Positions 1 to 5,725 of a stretch of DNA of 8,685 nt are shown here, piece by piece; the stretch's first letter is position 1, and each line of letters opens with the position of its first letter. Where the stretch lies: positions 1 through 8,685 of the forward strand of contig PWQB01000247.1 of assembly GCA_003556955.1 (NCBI GenBank), given 5' to 3'. The notes under the pieces were generated by a model, which did no database searches, was not told where the DNA came from, and saw nothing but the letters and a program-made list of their open reading frames with translations. This stretch comes from Nostocaceae cyanobacterium CSSed10_463m. Its GTDB lineage: Bacteria > Cyanobacteriota > Cyanobacteriia > Cyanobacteriales > Nostocaceae. The translations under genes were made by a program, and so were the position numbers.

Positions 1-116
1 GGGGTAAACCTACTTTGGGCGCGAAGACACGCAAACCCAAGAAAGCCAGCAGCAAATTGATCGTGCGTCGCCGCCGTAAATCTTCTAAACGTGGTCGTGG
101 TGGTCGTCAATCATAG
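1..116 (+). CDS. rplB: 50S ribosomal protein L2, C-terminal end (partial)
   Basis: Only the last 37 codons are present; the first whole codon starts at base 3 and the stop is TAG at 114-116. The translation starts [19 protein letters not shown] and ends in a run of Arg/Lys/Gly/Ser ([16 protein letters not shown]). This is the basic C-terminal extension of L2, the large-subunit protein that contacts 23S rRNA near the peptidyl-transferase centre. The GKPTLGxKTRK stretch and the position directly before rpsS support the call, since L2-S19-L22-S3 is a near-universal bacterial order. The catalytic-core region and the conserved histidine of L2 lie outside the window. A 149-nt AT-rich repeat spacer follows. 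Confidence 0.93.
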   Translation, partial: GKPTLGAKTRKPKKASSKLIVRRRRKSSKRGRGGRQS

Positions 117-265
117 AATTTTAGATTTTAAATTTTGGATTTTAGATTGGGTTGATTTGTCAGTATTCAGAATTTGTGAAACTTGACCAGAGACCTAATT
201 CATTAAAATCCGAAATTCTCAAATTTTTAATTCAAAATCTCAAATCCAAAATCCAAAATTGAATT
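117..265 (+). repeat. AT-rich heptamer arrays in inverted orientation, rplB-rpsS spacer
   Basis: The left part (119-148) reads as 7-nt units TTTTAGA, TTTTAAA, TTTTGGA, TTTTAGA. The right part (205-260) reads as eight 7-nt units related to CAAAATC, of which 233-260 (CAAAATC, TCAAATC, CAAAATC, CAAAATT) are the cleanest. Bases 131-148 and 243-260 are reverse complements at 17 of 18 positions, so the transcript could form a long AU-rich hairpin. The right array runs to 5 nt before the rpsS start and leaves no room for a Shine-Dalgarno sequence. I see no gene, promoter or terminator U-tract here. Confidence 0.8.
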
Positions 266-544
266 ATGGGTCGTTCTTTAAAAAAAGGGCCTTTTGTGGC
301 CGATCACTTGCTGACCAAGATTGAAAAGCTCAACGCTAAAAACGAAAAGCAAGTAATCAAAACTTGGTCGAGAGCTTCGACAATTTTGCCCTTAATGATA
401 GGTCATACCATCGCTGTTCACAACGGTCGTCAACACGTTCCGGTTTTTGTCAACGAGCAAATGGTAGGACACAAATTGGGAGAGTTCGCCCCCACCCGCA
501 CCTACAGAGGTCATGGGAAGAGTGATAAAAAAGCAGGTAGATAG
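266..544 (+). CDS. rpsS: 30S ribosomal protein S19
   Basis: This 92-residue protein matches the usual S19 length. S19 sits in the head of the small subunit beside S13 and binds 16S rRNA. Diagnostic stretches are the N-terminal [10 protein letters not shown], then [17 protein letters not shown] at about residues 44-60, and [12 protein letters not shown] at about 72-83, which together form the S19 signature. The C-terminus is basic (KSDKKAGR). The ATG at 266 gives the conserved N-terminus exactly. No purine-rich ribosome-binding site precedes it, because the AT-rich heptamer repeat runs almost to the ATG. The stop TAG at 542-544 is also the first three bases of the next heptamer array. Confidence 0.98.
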   Translation: MGRSLKKGPFVADHLLTKIEKLNAKNEKQVIKTWSRASTILPLMIGHTIAVHNGRQHVPVFVNEQMVGHKLGEFAPTRTYRGHGKSDKKAGR

Positions 545-598
545 TTATTAGTCATTAGTCATCAGCTAAGGACTAATGATCAATGACTAATGACTAAA
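542..598 (+). repeat. TAGTCAT/GACTAAT heptamer inverted array, rpsS-rplV spacer
   Basis: The left units are TAGTTAT (542-548), TAGTCAT (549-555), TAGTCAT (556-562) and a diverged CAGCTAA (563-569). The right units are GACTAAT (571-577), GATCAAT (578-584), GACTAAT (585-591) and GACTAAA (592-598). Bases 548-562 and 583-597 are perfect 15-bp reverse complements around a 20-nt loop. The rpsS stop codon is part of the first unit. The last unit merges into the AAAGGAG ribosome-binding site of rplV. No U-tract follows, so this does not look like an intrinsic terminator. Confidence 0.88.
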
Positions 599-608
599 GG
601 AGAAAATT

Positions 609-968
609 ATGGCTATTGATACTACTGAAGTTAAGGCGATCGCTCGTTATATCCGCATCTCTCCCTACAAAGTGCGTCGTGTACTCGACCAAATTAGAGG
701 GCGCTCTTACAGAGAAGCACTAATTATATTGGAATTCATGCCCTATAGAGCCTGTGAACCAATATTGAAGCTTCTCAGAAGTGCCGCCGCTAATGCCGAG
801 CATAATGCTGGTTTAGACCGGACACAACTGGTAATTACTCAGGCTTATGCCAACCAAGGCCCAGTCCTAAAACGGTTTCAACCCAGAGCGCAAGGGCGAG
901 CTTACCAAATTCGCAAGCCAACGTGTCATATTACCCTAGCTGTGGCTGCTGATGCTACTGCTGAATAG
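609..968 (+). CDS. rplV: 50S ribosomal protein L22
   Basis: This is a 119-residue L22, a large-subunit protein whose extended beta-hairpin lines the nascent-peptide exit tunnel and where macrolide-resistance changes occur in other bacteria. The globular part has [20 protein letters not shown] (about residues 9-28). The hairpin and C-terminal signature lie at about residues 84-110, with [19 protein letters not shown]. The short tail AVAADATAE is acidic and small. The start is supported by AAAGGAG at 596-602, six bases before the ATG. That site lies immediately after the 3' arm of the spacer hairpin, so folding could affect access to it; this is inference. A HIP1 palindrome at 636-643 encodes the Ala-Ile-Ala of KAIA. 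Confidence 0.97.
   Translation: MAIDTTEVKAIARYIRISPYKVRRVLDQIRGRSYREALIILEFMPYRACEPILKLLRSAAANAEHNAGLDRTQLVITQAYANQGPVLKRFQPRAQGRAYQIRKPTCHITLAVAADATAE
636..643. repeat. HIP1 palindrome GCGATCGC
   Basis: This is an exact GCGATCGC octamer inside rplV, read in frame as GCG-ATC-GC(T), Ala-Ile-Ala. HIP1 is a highly over-represented octamer in many cyanobacterial genomes. Confidence 0.9.
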
Positions 969-1000
969 ACACAAAAAATTGCGTAAAGTTAGAAATTTTT

Positions 1001-1006
1001 AGAGGA
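1001..1006 (+). promoter_or_regulatory. Ribosome-binding site AGAGGA for the GTG start of rpsC
   Basis: AGAGGA lies seven bases before GTG 1014. It decides the start, because no ATG gives the conserved S3 N-terminus [10 protein letters not shown]. Confidence 0.75.
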
Positions 1007-1013
1007 AGCATTT

Positions 1014-1775
1014 GTGGGACAAAAGATTCATCCAGTTGGTTTTCGCCTGGGTATTACACGTGAGCATCAATCCCGTTGGTTTGCCGTTCCTGAACGCTAT
1101 CCAGAACTTTTACAAGAAGACCACAAACTACGTCAATACATAGATCAAAAGCTGGGTAAACTGGCTCAAAACAATGCCGGGATTTCTGAAGTCAGAATTG
1201 AGCGCAAAGCCGACCAAATTGACTTAGAAGTACGCACAGCTAGACCTGGTGTAGTTGTCGGTCGTGGTGGACAAGGTATTGAATCACTACGGCTTGGACT
1301 ACAAGAAGTTTTGGGTGGTAATCGACAAATCCGCATTAACGTCGTCGAAGTCCAAAAAGTTGATGCTGATGCCTCCCTGATTGGCGAATACATCGCTCAA
1401 CAGTTGGAAAGACGTGTTTCGTTTCGGCGAGTAGTACGGCAGGCCATTCAACGCGCTCAACGTGCCGGTGTTCAAGGCATTAAAATTCAAGTCAGTGGTC
1501 GGCTCAACGGTGCAGAAATTGCCCGGACAGAGTGGACTCGTGAAGGTAGAGTACCTTTACACACCTTACGGGCTGATATTGACTACGCTTACTGCACAGC
1601 CAAAACAATTTACGGGATTTTGGGCATCAAAGTATGGGTGTTTAAGGGAGAAATTATCCCAGGACAAGAAGAAACTCCCGCCCCACCCAGTACACGCGAA
1701 CGTGAACGTGAACCTCGTCGTCGTCAACAACAACGCCGTCGTCAGCAATTTGAAGACCGTTCTAATGAAGGATAG
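1014..1775 (+). CDS. rpsC: 30S ribosomal protein S3
   Basis: S3 is a small-subunit head protein at the mRNA entry channel. The protein has 253 residues, starts at GTG and begins [21 protein letters not shown], the standard S3 N-terminus. A type-2 KH RNA-binding domain follows, with its [11 protein letters not shown] loop at about residues 83-93. The S3 C-terminal domain contains [14 protein letters not shown] (about 161-174) and [18 protein letters not shown] (about 176-193). After about residue 217 comes a low-complexity tail with alternating Arg-Glu, then runs of Arg and Gln (about 227-245), ending FEDRSNEG. This tail lies beyond the globular core and explains why the protein is longer than a minimal S3. 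The stop TAG at 1773-1775 is the first three bases of a heptamer array. Confidence 0.98.
   Translation: MGQKIHPVGFRLGITREHQSRWFAVPERYPELLQEDHKLRQYIDQKLGKLAQNNAGISEVRIERKADQIDLEVRTARPGVVVGRGGQGIESLRLGLQEVLGGNRQIRINVVEVQKVDADASLIGEYIAQQLERRVSFRRVVRQAIQRAQRAGVQGIKIQVSGRLNGAEIARTEWTREGRVPLHTLRADIDYAYCTAKTIYGILGIKVWVFKGEIIPGQEETPAPPSTREREREPRRRQQQRRRQQFEDRSNEG
1692..1748 (+). repeat. Hexa- and trinucleotide repeats coding the S3 Arg/Glu/Gln tail
   Basis: In the rpsC reading frame the DNA runs CGC-GAA, CGT-GAA, CGT-GAA, then CCT, three CGT, three CAA, CGC, two CGT, CAG and CAA. The codon-level repetition suggests growth or shrinkage by replication slippage, which is an inference. Confidence 0.75.
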
Positions 1776-1855
1776 TCATTAGTCATTAGTCCTGAGTCCT
1801 AAAAAAGACAAATGACAAATGACAAATGACCAATTACCAATGACAAATGACGAAC
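1773..1855 (+). repeat. TAGTCAT and GACAAAT heptamer arrays, rpsC-rplP spacer
   Basis: Almost the whole spacer is built from 7-nt units. On the left are TAGTCAT (1773-1779), TAGTCAT (1780-1786), TAGTCCT (1787-1793) and GAGTCCT (1794-1800). A run of six A follows. On the right are seven contiguous units from 1807 to 1855: GACAAAT three times, GACCAAT, TACCAAT, GACAAAT and GACGAAC. The left and right arrays are complementary at 15 of 17 positions (1775-1791 against 1807-1823 or 1814-1830). The rpsC stop is the start of the first unit, and the last unit ends one base before the rplP ATG. Confidence 0.9.
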
Positions 1856-1856
1856 C

Positions 1857-2282
1857 ATGTTAAGTCCTAGAAGAACTAAATTCCGCAAACAACAGCGCGG
1901 ACGGATGCAAGGCCTAGCTACCCGTGGCTGCAACATTGATTTTGGTGATTTTGCCCTCCAAGCTCAAGAACCATCTTGGATTACCGCCCGGCAAATAGAG
2001 GCCTCCCGTCGGGCAATGACCCGTTATATTCGCCGGGGTGGCAAAATCTGGATTCGGATTTTCCCAGATAAACCAATCACCATGCGTCCAGCAGAAACCC
2101 GGATGGGTTCTGGTAAAGGTTCTCCAGAGTTCTGGGTAGCCGTAGTCAAGCCAGGACGCATTATGTTTGAAATTGCCGGTGTTTCTGAAGAAGTAGCTCG
2201 TGAAGCTATGCGTTTGGCTTCCAATAAGCTACCGATTAAAACTAAGTTTATTGTGCGTTCTCAACCAAAGGAGCAGGAGTAG
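1857..2282 (+). CDS. rplP: 50S ribosomal protein L16
   Basis: This 141-residue L16 is close to the family's usual 136-144. L16 binds 23S rRNA near the A site and is needed for late assembly of the large subunit. The N-terminus [17 protein letters not shown] is typical and fixes the ATG at 1857. The L16 signature lies in the middle: [19 protein letters not shown] at about residues 77-95, then [11 protein letters not shown], and helix [21 protein letters not shown] near the end. The start has no recognisable Shine-Dalgarno sequence (the preceding bases are GACGAACC), because the heptamer array abuts it. The gene ends three bases before rpmC and its last codons hold the rpmC ribosome-binding site. 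Confidence 0.98.
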   Translation: MLSPRRTKFRKQQRGRMQGLATRGCNIDFGDFALQAQEPSWITARQIEASRRAMTRYIRRGGKIWIRIFPDKPITMRPAETRMGSGKGSPEFWVAVVKPGRIMFEIAGVSEEVAREAMRLASNKLPIKTKFIVRSQPKEQE

Positions 2283-2285
2283 GTT

Positions 2286-2498
2286 ATGCCTCTTCCCAAG
2301 ATTTCAGAAGCTAGAGAATTAAGTGACGATAAACTGGCTGAGGAAATTGTCTCTGTGAAAAAACAACTGTTTCAGTTGCGCTTGCAAAAAGCTACCAGAC
2401 AATTAGAAAAACCTCACCAATTCCGCCACGCCCGACATCGCCTATCCCAGTTACTGACTGTCGAGACTGAGCGTAAAAACAGCAAATCAACCGACTAA
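2286..2498 (+). CDS. rpmC: 50S ribosomal protein L29
   Basis: This is a small, 70-residue, helix-rich L29, near the usual 60-75. L29 sits at the exit of the nascent-peptide tunnel next to L23, where targeting factors dock. The sequence has the typical two-helix character: ISEARELSDDKLAEEIVSVK, then KQLFQLRLQKATRQLEKPH, then RHARHRLSQLLTVETER, matching the L29 pattern LFxLRxQxATGQLEnPxxIRxxRr. AAAGGAG (2267-2273) and AGGAG (2275-2279), both inside the end of rplP, serve the ATG at 2286, so translational coupling to rplP is likely. The rplP-rpmC-rpsQ order is standard. Confidence 0.96.
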   Translation: MPLPKISEARELSDDKLAEEIVSVKKQLFQLRLQKATRQLEKPHQFRHARHRLSQLLTVETERKNSKSTD

Positions 2499-2517
2499 AG
2501 CACAACAATAGTAGTTT

Positions 2518-2769
2518 ATGGCAATCAAAGAACGAGTCGGCTTGGTAGTGAGCGATAAAATGCAAAAAACTGTAGTAGTTGCTGTAGAAAACCGCTCTCC
2601 CCACCCCAAGTACGGCAAAACTATGGTTCAAACTCGTCGTTATAAAGTTCACGACGAAGAAAGTAAATGTAAAGTCGGCGATCGCGTGCGGATTCAAGAA
2701 ACTAGACCTTTGAGTAAAACCAAACGCTGGCAAGTCAAAGACATCTTGAATACTAAAGCAAGCCTGTAA
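2518..2769 (+). CDS. rpsQ: 30S ribosomal protein S17
   Basis: This is an 83-residue S17, an OB-fold primary binder of 16S rRNA in the small-subunit body. Diagnostic pieces are [21 protein letters not shown] at about residues 4-24, [17 protein letters not shown], and the signature [20 protein letters not shown] at about residues 54-73. The 19-nt spacer after rpmC (2499-2517) contains no purine-rich ribosome-binding site, so initiation may depend on coupling; this is inference. A HIP1 octamer at 2678-2685 encodes Gly-Asp-Arg of the signature. The spacer to rplN is only 42 nt, so the S10 and spc blocks are continuous here. Confidence 0.97.
   Translation: MAIKERVGLVVSDKMQKTVVVAVENRSPHPKYGKTMVQTRRYKVHDEESKCKVGDRVRIQETRPLSKTKRWQVKDILNTKASL
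2678..2685. repeat. HIP1 palindrome GCGATCGC
   Basis: This is an exact octamer inside rpsQ, read in frame as GGC-GAT-CGC (Gly-Asp-Arg) within the conserved S17 signature. Confidence 0.9.
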
Positions 2770-2796
2770 CCCTTGTTACACGAATAAAAACTCCAA

Positions 2797-2803
2797 AAGG
2801 GAG
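2797..2803 (+). promoter_or_regulatory. Ribosome-binding site AAGGGAG for the GTG start of rplN
   Basis: AAGGGAG lies eight bases before GTG 2812 and supports the non-ATG start that gives the conserved [16 protein letters not shown]-terminus. Confidence 0.75.
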
Positions 2804-2811
2804 ACTACATT

Positions 2812-3180
2812 GTGATTCAACCCCAGACTTACCTGAATGTCGCAGATAATAGCGGTGCCAAAAAAATTATGTGCATCCGTGTATTAGGTGCTGGCAACAG
2901 ACGTTATGGTTTCATCGGCGACAAAATTATCGCCGTCGTCAAAGATGCCATTCCTAACATGGCTGTGAAAAAGTCAGACGTGATTGAAGCCGTGATTGTT
3001 CGCACCCGTCACAGCATCCGCCGTGATAGTGGTATGACTATTCGCTTTGACGATAACGCTGCCGTGATTATCAACAAAGATGGTAATCCCAGAGGTACAC
3101 GGGTTTTTGGCCCAGTTGCCCGCGAATTACGTGAAAAAAGCTTCACCAAAATTGTTTCTCTGGCTCCGGAGGTACTGTAA
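2812..3180 (+). CDS. rplN: 50S ribosomal protein L14
   Basis: This 122-residue L14 has exactly the common family length. L14 binds 23S rRNA at the subunit interface and forms part of an inter-subunit bridge. The protein begins at GTG with [20 protein letters not shown]. The L14 signature spans about residues 60-86, with [15 protein letters not shown] followed by [26 protein letters not shown] at about 95-108 and a C-terminal SLAPEVL complete the match. The stop TAA shares its last A with the ATG of rplX (TAATG). The GGAGG serving rplX is inside the last codons of this gene, a clear coupled arrangement. Confidence 0.98.
   Translation: MIQPQTYLNVADNSGAKKIMCIRVLGAGNRRYGFIGDKIIAVVKDAIPNMAVKKSDVIEAVIVRTRHSIRRDSGMTIRFDDNAAVIINKDGNPRGTRVFGPVARELREKSFTKIVSLAPEVL
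3168..3173 (+). promoter_or_regulatory. Ribosome-binding site GGAGGT for rplX inside rplN
   Basis: GGAGGT is the strongest Shine-Dalgarno match in the window. It lies six bases before the rplX ATG at 3180 and is embedded in the rplN codons for Pro-Glu-Val. Confidence 0.8.
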
Positions 3181-3533
3181 TGGCGAAACGCAAGGAAAAG
3201 CCAAAAGTATTCCATAAAATGCACGTCAAAACAGGCGATACCGTGCAAGTAATTGCAGGTAAAGACAAAGGCAAAGTAGGGGAAATAGTCCAAGCACTAC
3301 CCCAACTAAGCAAAGTCATTATCAAAGGTGTCAACATGAAGACTAAGCACGTGAAACCTCAGCAAGAAGGTGAATCAGGTCGGATTGTCACTCAGGAATT
3401 TCCCATTCACAGTTCCAATGTGATGCTCTACTCCACCAAGCAAAACGTGACAAGTCGTGTTTGCTACACCTTTACCGCCGAAGGTAAAAAAGTCAGAATG
3501 CTGAAAAAAACAGGCGAAATTCTGAATAGCTAA
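3180..3533 (+). CDS. rplX: 50S ribosomal protein L24
   Basis: This 117-residue L24 is an assembly-initiator protein that binds the 5' region of 23S rRNA near the tunnel exit. A KOW motif lies at about residues 18-45, with [20 protein letters not shown], followed by [15 protein letters not shown] at about 46-60 and [18 protein letters not shown] at about 67-84. The C-terminal strand [12 protein letters not shown] is typical. The ATG overlaps the rplN stop by one base. After the stop comes a 96-nt spacer with two small hairpins and a short heptamer repeat before rplE. Confidence 0.97.
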   Translation: MAKRKEKPKVFHKMHVKTGDTVQVIAGKDKGKVGEIVQALPQLSKVIIKGVNMKTKHVKPQQEGESGRIVTQEFPIHSSNVMLYSTKQNVTSRVCYTFTAEGKKVRMLKKTGEILNS

Positions 3534-3614
3534 AGAATTAGCCGATGTGTGCCACTGTAAATTCTTTACTCAGCACTCAGCACTTAAAAAAGTTTCCCTG
3601 ACCAAGCCCAGGGA
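3531..3614 (+). other. Two small hairpins and a CTCAGCA tandem pair, rplX-rplE spacer
   Basis: Bases 3531-3539 (TAAAGAATT, starting with the rplX stop) pair perfectly with 3560-3568. Bases 3568-3585 read ACTCAGCACTCAGCACTT, two 7-nt units plus part of a third. Bases 3595-3600 (TCCCTG) pair with 3609-3614 (CAGGGA) around an 8-nt loop, just before the AAGGA (3616-3620) that serves rplE. Neither hairpin is followed by a U-tract, so I do not call a terminator. Confidence 0.5.
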
Positions 3615-3629
3615 CAAGGACAAGAAAAT

Positions 3630-4178
3630 ATGGCGACAACAAGACTCAAAAATTTATACCAAGAAACAATCGTCCCTAAACTGACGCAACAGTTTCAGTA
3701 TACTAACGTTCATCAAGTACCGAAGTTAGTCAAAATTACTGTCAACCGAGGTTTAGGGGAAGAAGCTCAAAATGCTAAGGCATTGGAAGCGTCTTTAAAT
3801 GAAATAGCGGTAATCACTGGACAAAAACCAGTAGTAACGCGGGCAAAAAAGGCGATCGCTGGCTTTAAAATTCGTGAGGGGATGCCCGTCGGCATTATGG
3901 TCACTCTCAGAAGCGAACGAATGTATGCTTTTCTGGACAGATTAATTAGCTTATCATTACCCAGAATTAGAGACTTTCGGGGTATTAGTCCTAAAAGTTT
4001 TGACGGCCGGGGTAACTATACTCTGGGTGTTAGAGAACAGCTAATTTTTCCAGAAGTCGAGTACGACAGCATCGATCAAATCCGTGGTATGGATATCTCC
4101 ATCATCACCACAGCGAAAAGCGACGAAGAGGGTCGCGCCTTACTTAAAGAAATGGGAATGCCCTTTCGCGATCAATAA
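3630..4178 (+). CDS. rplE: 50S ribosomal protein L5
   Basis: This 182-residue L5 is near the usual 178-185. L5 is part of the central protuberance, binds 5S rRNA and contacts P-site tRNA. Diagnostic stretches are [16 protein letters not shown] (about residues 30-45), [25 protein letters not shown] in pieces (about 62-86), [16 protein letters not shown] (about 90-105), [20 protein letters not shown] (about 110-129) and the C-terminal [20 protein letters not shown]. The ATG at 3630 has AAGGA nine bases upstream. A HIP1 octamer lies at 3852-3859, again as Ala-Ile-Ala. The usual next gene, rpsN, is missing: rpsH starts 20 nt after the stop. Confidence 0.98.
   Translation: MATTRLKNLYQETIVPKLTQQFQYTNVHQVPKLVKITVNRGLGEEAQNAKALEASLNEIAVITGQKPVVTRAKKAIAGFKIREGMPVGIMVTLRSERMYAFLDRLISLSLPRIRDFRGISPKSFDGRGNYTLGVREQLIFPEVEYDSIDQIRGMDISIITTAKSDEEGRALLKEMGMPFRDQ
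3852..3859. repeat. HIP1 palindrome GCGATCGC
   Basis: This is an exact octamer inside rplE, read in frame as GCG-ATC-GC(T), Ala-Ile-Ala, the same codon frame as the copy in rplV. Confidence 0.9.
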
Positions 4179-4198
4179 GTTCATCTAAAGAGGGAACG

Positions 4199-4600
4199 AT
4201 GGCGGCTAACGATACAGTTGCAGATATGCTGACGCGCATCCGCAATGCCAACCTGGCAAGGCATCAAACAACACAAGTGCCAGCTACAAAAATGACTCGT
4301 AGTATTGCTAAAGTACTACAAGAGGAAGGCTTTGTTGCTGAAGTGGCAGAAGCAGGAGAAGGAATCAAGCGAAATTTAGTGATTTCCTTGAAATATAAGG
4401 GTAAAAACCGTCAACCTTTAATCACCGCGTTGAAGCGAGTGAGTAAACCAGGTTTGCGCGTTTACTCTACTAGAAAAGAATTACCAAGGGTACTAGGTGG
4501 CATCGGCATTGCCATTATTTCTACATCCAGTGGCATCATGACTGACCGGGAAGCACGTCGTCAGAGCTTGGGTGGTGAAGTACTTTGCTATGTTTGGTAG
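4199..4600 (+). CDS. rpsH: 30S ribosomal protein S8
   Basis: This 133-residue S8 is close to the usual 130-133. S8 binds helix 21 of 16S rRNA early in assembly; in E. coli it also represses spc-operon translation by binding the rplE region, which I cannot confirm here. The N-terminus [20 protein letters not shown] is typical. The C-terminal signature at about residues 99-133 reads [19 protein letters not shown], then [16 protein letters not shown]. The ATG has AGAGGG four bases upstream (4189-4194). The gene directly follows rplE, without rpsN between. An 89-nt spacer with 15-nt-type repeats follows. Confidence 0.98.
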   Translation: MAANDTVADMLTRIRNANLARHQTTQVPATKMTRSIAKVLQEEGFVAEVAEAGEGIKRNLVISLKYKGKNRQPLITALKRVSKPGLRVYSTRKELPRVLGGIGIAIISTSSGIMTDREARRQSLGGEVLCYVW

Positions 4601-4603
4601 TTG

Positions 4604-4651
4604 CCCTGCGACTACCCTCAAAGTACCCATCGGCTACGCTCAGGGTAAATC
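4604..4651 (+). repeat. Degenerate CCCTTCGACTACGCTCAGGG-type repeat, rpsH-rplF spacer
   Basis: Bases 4604-4618 (CCCTGCGACTACCCT) and 4628-4651 (CATCGGCTACGCTCAGGG followed by TAAATC) look like two diverged copies of the element seen more cleanly at 5620-5660. The 14 bases GCTCAGGGTAAATC are identical at 4638-4651 and 5647-5660. CCCTG at 4604-4608 can pair with CAGGG at 4641-4645. The rest of the spacer (4652-4689) holds only the AAAGGA ribosome-binding site for rplF. Confidence 0.65.
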
Positions 4652-4689
4652 CTTAGCGCTCACCGACTGAAGATAAAGGACAAAAAATC

Positions 4690-5238
4690 ATGTCTCGTAT
4701 TGGTAAAAGACCAATTACTATTCCTGCCAAAGTGGAAGTGACAATTGATGGCTCCAAAGTTTTGGTGAAAGGCCCTAAAGGCGAACTTTCTCGCACTTTG
4801 TCTGCTAATGTGATTGTCTCCCAAGAAGGGGAAATATTAAATATCGCTCGTCGTGATGAGACCCGTGTCTCTAAGCAAATGCACGGTTTAAGCCGTACCT
4901 TAGTCGCTAACATGGTCGAGGGAGTTTCCCAAGGCTTTAAGCGACGGTTGGAAATTCAAGGTGTAGGTTACCGCGCCCAAGTTCAAGGTCGTAACCTAGT
5001 CTTGAATATTGGTTACAGCCATCAAGTGCATATTGTTCCCCCAGACGGAGTTGAGTTTGCTGTAGAAAATAACACTAACGTCATCGTCAGTGGTTATGAC
5101 AAAGAAATAGTAGGTAACACAGCAGCGAAGATTCGCGCCGTTCGTCCCCCAGAACCCTACAAAGGTAAAGGGATTCGTTATGCTGGTGAAGTGGTCAGAC
5201 GCAAGGCTGGTAAGACTGGTAAGAGTGGTAAGAAGTAA
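4690..5238 (+). CDS. rplF: 50S ribosomal protein L6
   Basis: This is a 182-residue L6, with the family typically at 175-185. L6 lies near the sarcin-ricin loop and the factor-binding site of the large subunit. It starts [20 protein letters not shown] and has [15 protein letters not shown] at about residues 24-38. The middle [18 protein letters not shown] marks the junction of the duplicated L6 domains. The C-terminal signature is [24 protein letters not shown] (from about residue 152). The tail is a 9-nt tandem repeat coding [17 protein letters not shown] at 4675-4680 precedes the ATG by nine bases. The stop is two bases before the rplR ATG. Confidence 0.98.
   Translation: MSRIGKRPITIPAKVEVTIDGSKVLVKGPKGELSRTLSANVIVSQEGEILNIARRDETRVSKQMHGLSRTLVANMVEGVSQGFKRRLEIQGVGYRAQVQGRNLVLNIGYSHQVHIVPPDGVEFAVENNTNVIVSGYDKEIVGNTAAKIRAVRPPEPYKGKGIRYAGEVVRRKAGKTGKSGKK
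5203..5235 (+). repeat. Nine-nucleotide tandem repeat at the L6 C-terminus
   Basis: AAGGCTGGT (5203-5211), AAGACTGGT (5212-5220), AAGAGTGGT (5221-5229) and AAGAAG (5230-5235) are in frame and code Lys-X-Gly units (residues 172-182 of L6). Confidence 0.75.
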
Positions 5239-5240
5239 AT

Positions 5241-5603
5241 ATGAAACTTACTCGTAGAGAATCAAAACAGCGTCGCCATCGGCGCGTTCGTGGCAAAGTT
5301 CAAGGAACCCTAGAACGTCCGCGTTTAGCAGTGTTTCGTTCCAATGAACATATTTATGCTCAAGTAATTGATGATACAAAGCATCACACTTTAGTAGCAG
5401 CCTCAACTGTAGAACCAGAGTTGAAATCTAATTTAGCTACAGGTGCTACCTGTGACGCATCAGCGCAAGTTGGCAAATTGGTAGCAGTGCGATTGTTAGA
5501 AAAAGGAATCACCAAGGTAGTTTTTGATCGCGGTGGCAACCTGTATCATGGTCGTGTCAAAGCCTTAGCTGATGCAGCCCGCGAAGCTGGTTTAGATTTC
5601 TAA
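5241..5603 (+). CDS. rplR: 50S ribosomal protein L18
   Basis: This 120-residue L18 matches the usual 117-122. L18 binds 5S rRNA together with L5 in the central protuberance. It starts with a basic segment ([20 protein letters not shown]), followed by [20 protein letters not shown] at about residues 27-46, [13 protein letters not shown], and the C-terminal [29 protein letters not shown] in pieces (about 92-120). The gene starts two bases after the rplF stop with only weak purines upstream, which suggests translation coupled to rplF. Its stop is followed at once by a heptamer array. Confidence 0.98.
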   Translation: MKLTRRESKQRRHRRVRGKVQGTLERPRLAVFRSNEHIYAQVIDDTKHHTLVAASTVEPELKSNLATGATCDASAQVGKLVAVRLLEKGITKVVFDRGGNLYHGRVKALADAAREAGLDF

Positions 5604-5725
5604 AGTCATTAGTCATTAGCCCTTCGGCTACGCTCCCTTCGACTATGCTCAGGGTAAATCATTGGTCATTAGTCATTGGCTAAGGACAAATGACAAATGA
5701 CAAAGGACAAAAGACAACTGACTAA
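5603..5725 (+). repeat. Composite repeat: heptamer arrays around a 15-nt tandem, rplR-rpsE spacer
   Basis: Three blocks are visible. First, AAGTCAT and TAGTCAT units (5603-5616) start at the rplR stop codon. Second, CCCTTCGGCTACGCT (5620-5634) and CCCTTCGACTATGCT (5635-5649) form a 15-nt tandem pair, followed by CAGGGTAAATC. Third, GTCATTAGTCATT recurs at 5665-5677. It is followed by six 7-nt units from 5684 to 5725: GGACAAA, TGACAAA, TGACAAA, GGACAAA, AGACAAC and TGACTAA. Bases 5665-5677 and 5689-5701 are reverse complements at 12 of 13 positions. Bases 5685-5704 are identical to 1807-1826. Confidence 0.85.

Noticed and set aside
548..597. Perfect inverted repeat as an intrinsic terminator after rpsS
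   Set aside because: The stem is AT-rich with a 20-nt loop, no U-tract follows, and co-transcribed genes continue 11 bases later.
1462..1782. A 106-codon + strand frame inside the 3' half of rpsC
   Set aside because: It is fully inside S3 in another frame. Its length comes from the repetitive CGT/GAA/CAA tail, and the S3 frame matches the family throughout.
2392..2733. A 113-codon open frame on the - strand across rpmC and rpsQ
   Set aside because: It overlaps two well-supported ribosomal genes in the opposite direction, lacks a recognisable domain and looks like a shadow of their codon use.
2771..2800. Possible promoter (TTGTTA) before rplN, separating S10 and spc units
   Set aside because: No acceptable -10 element at normal spacing is visible, and the spacer is only 42 nt and used by a good ribosome-binding site.
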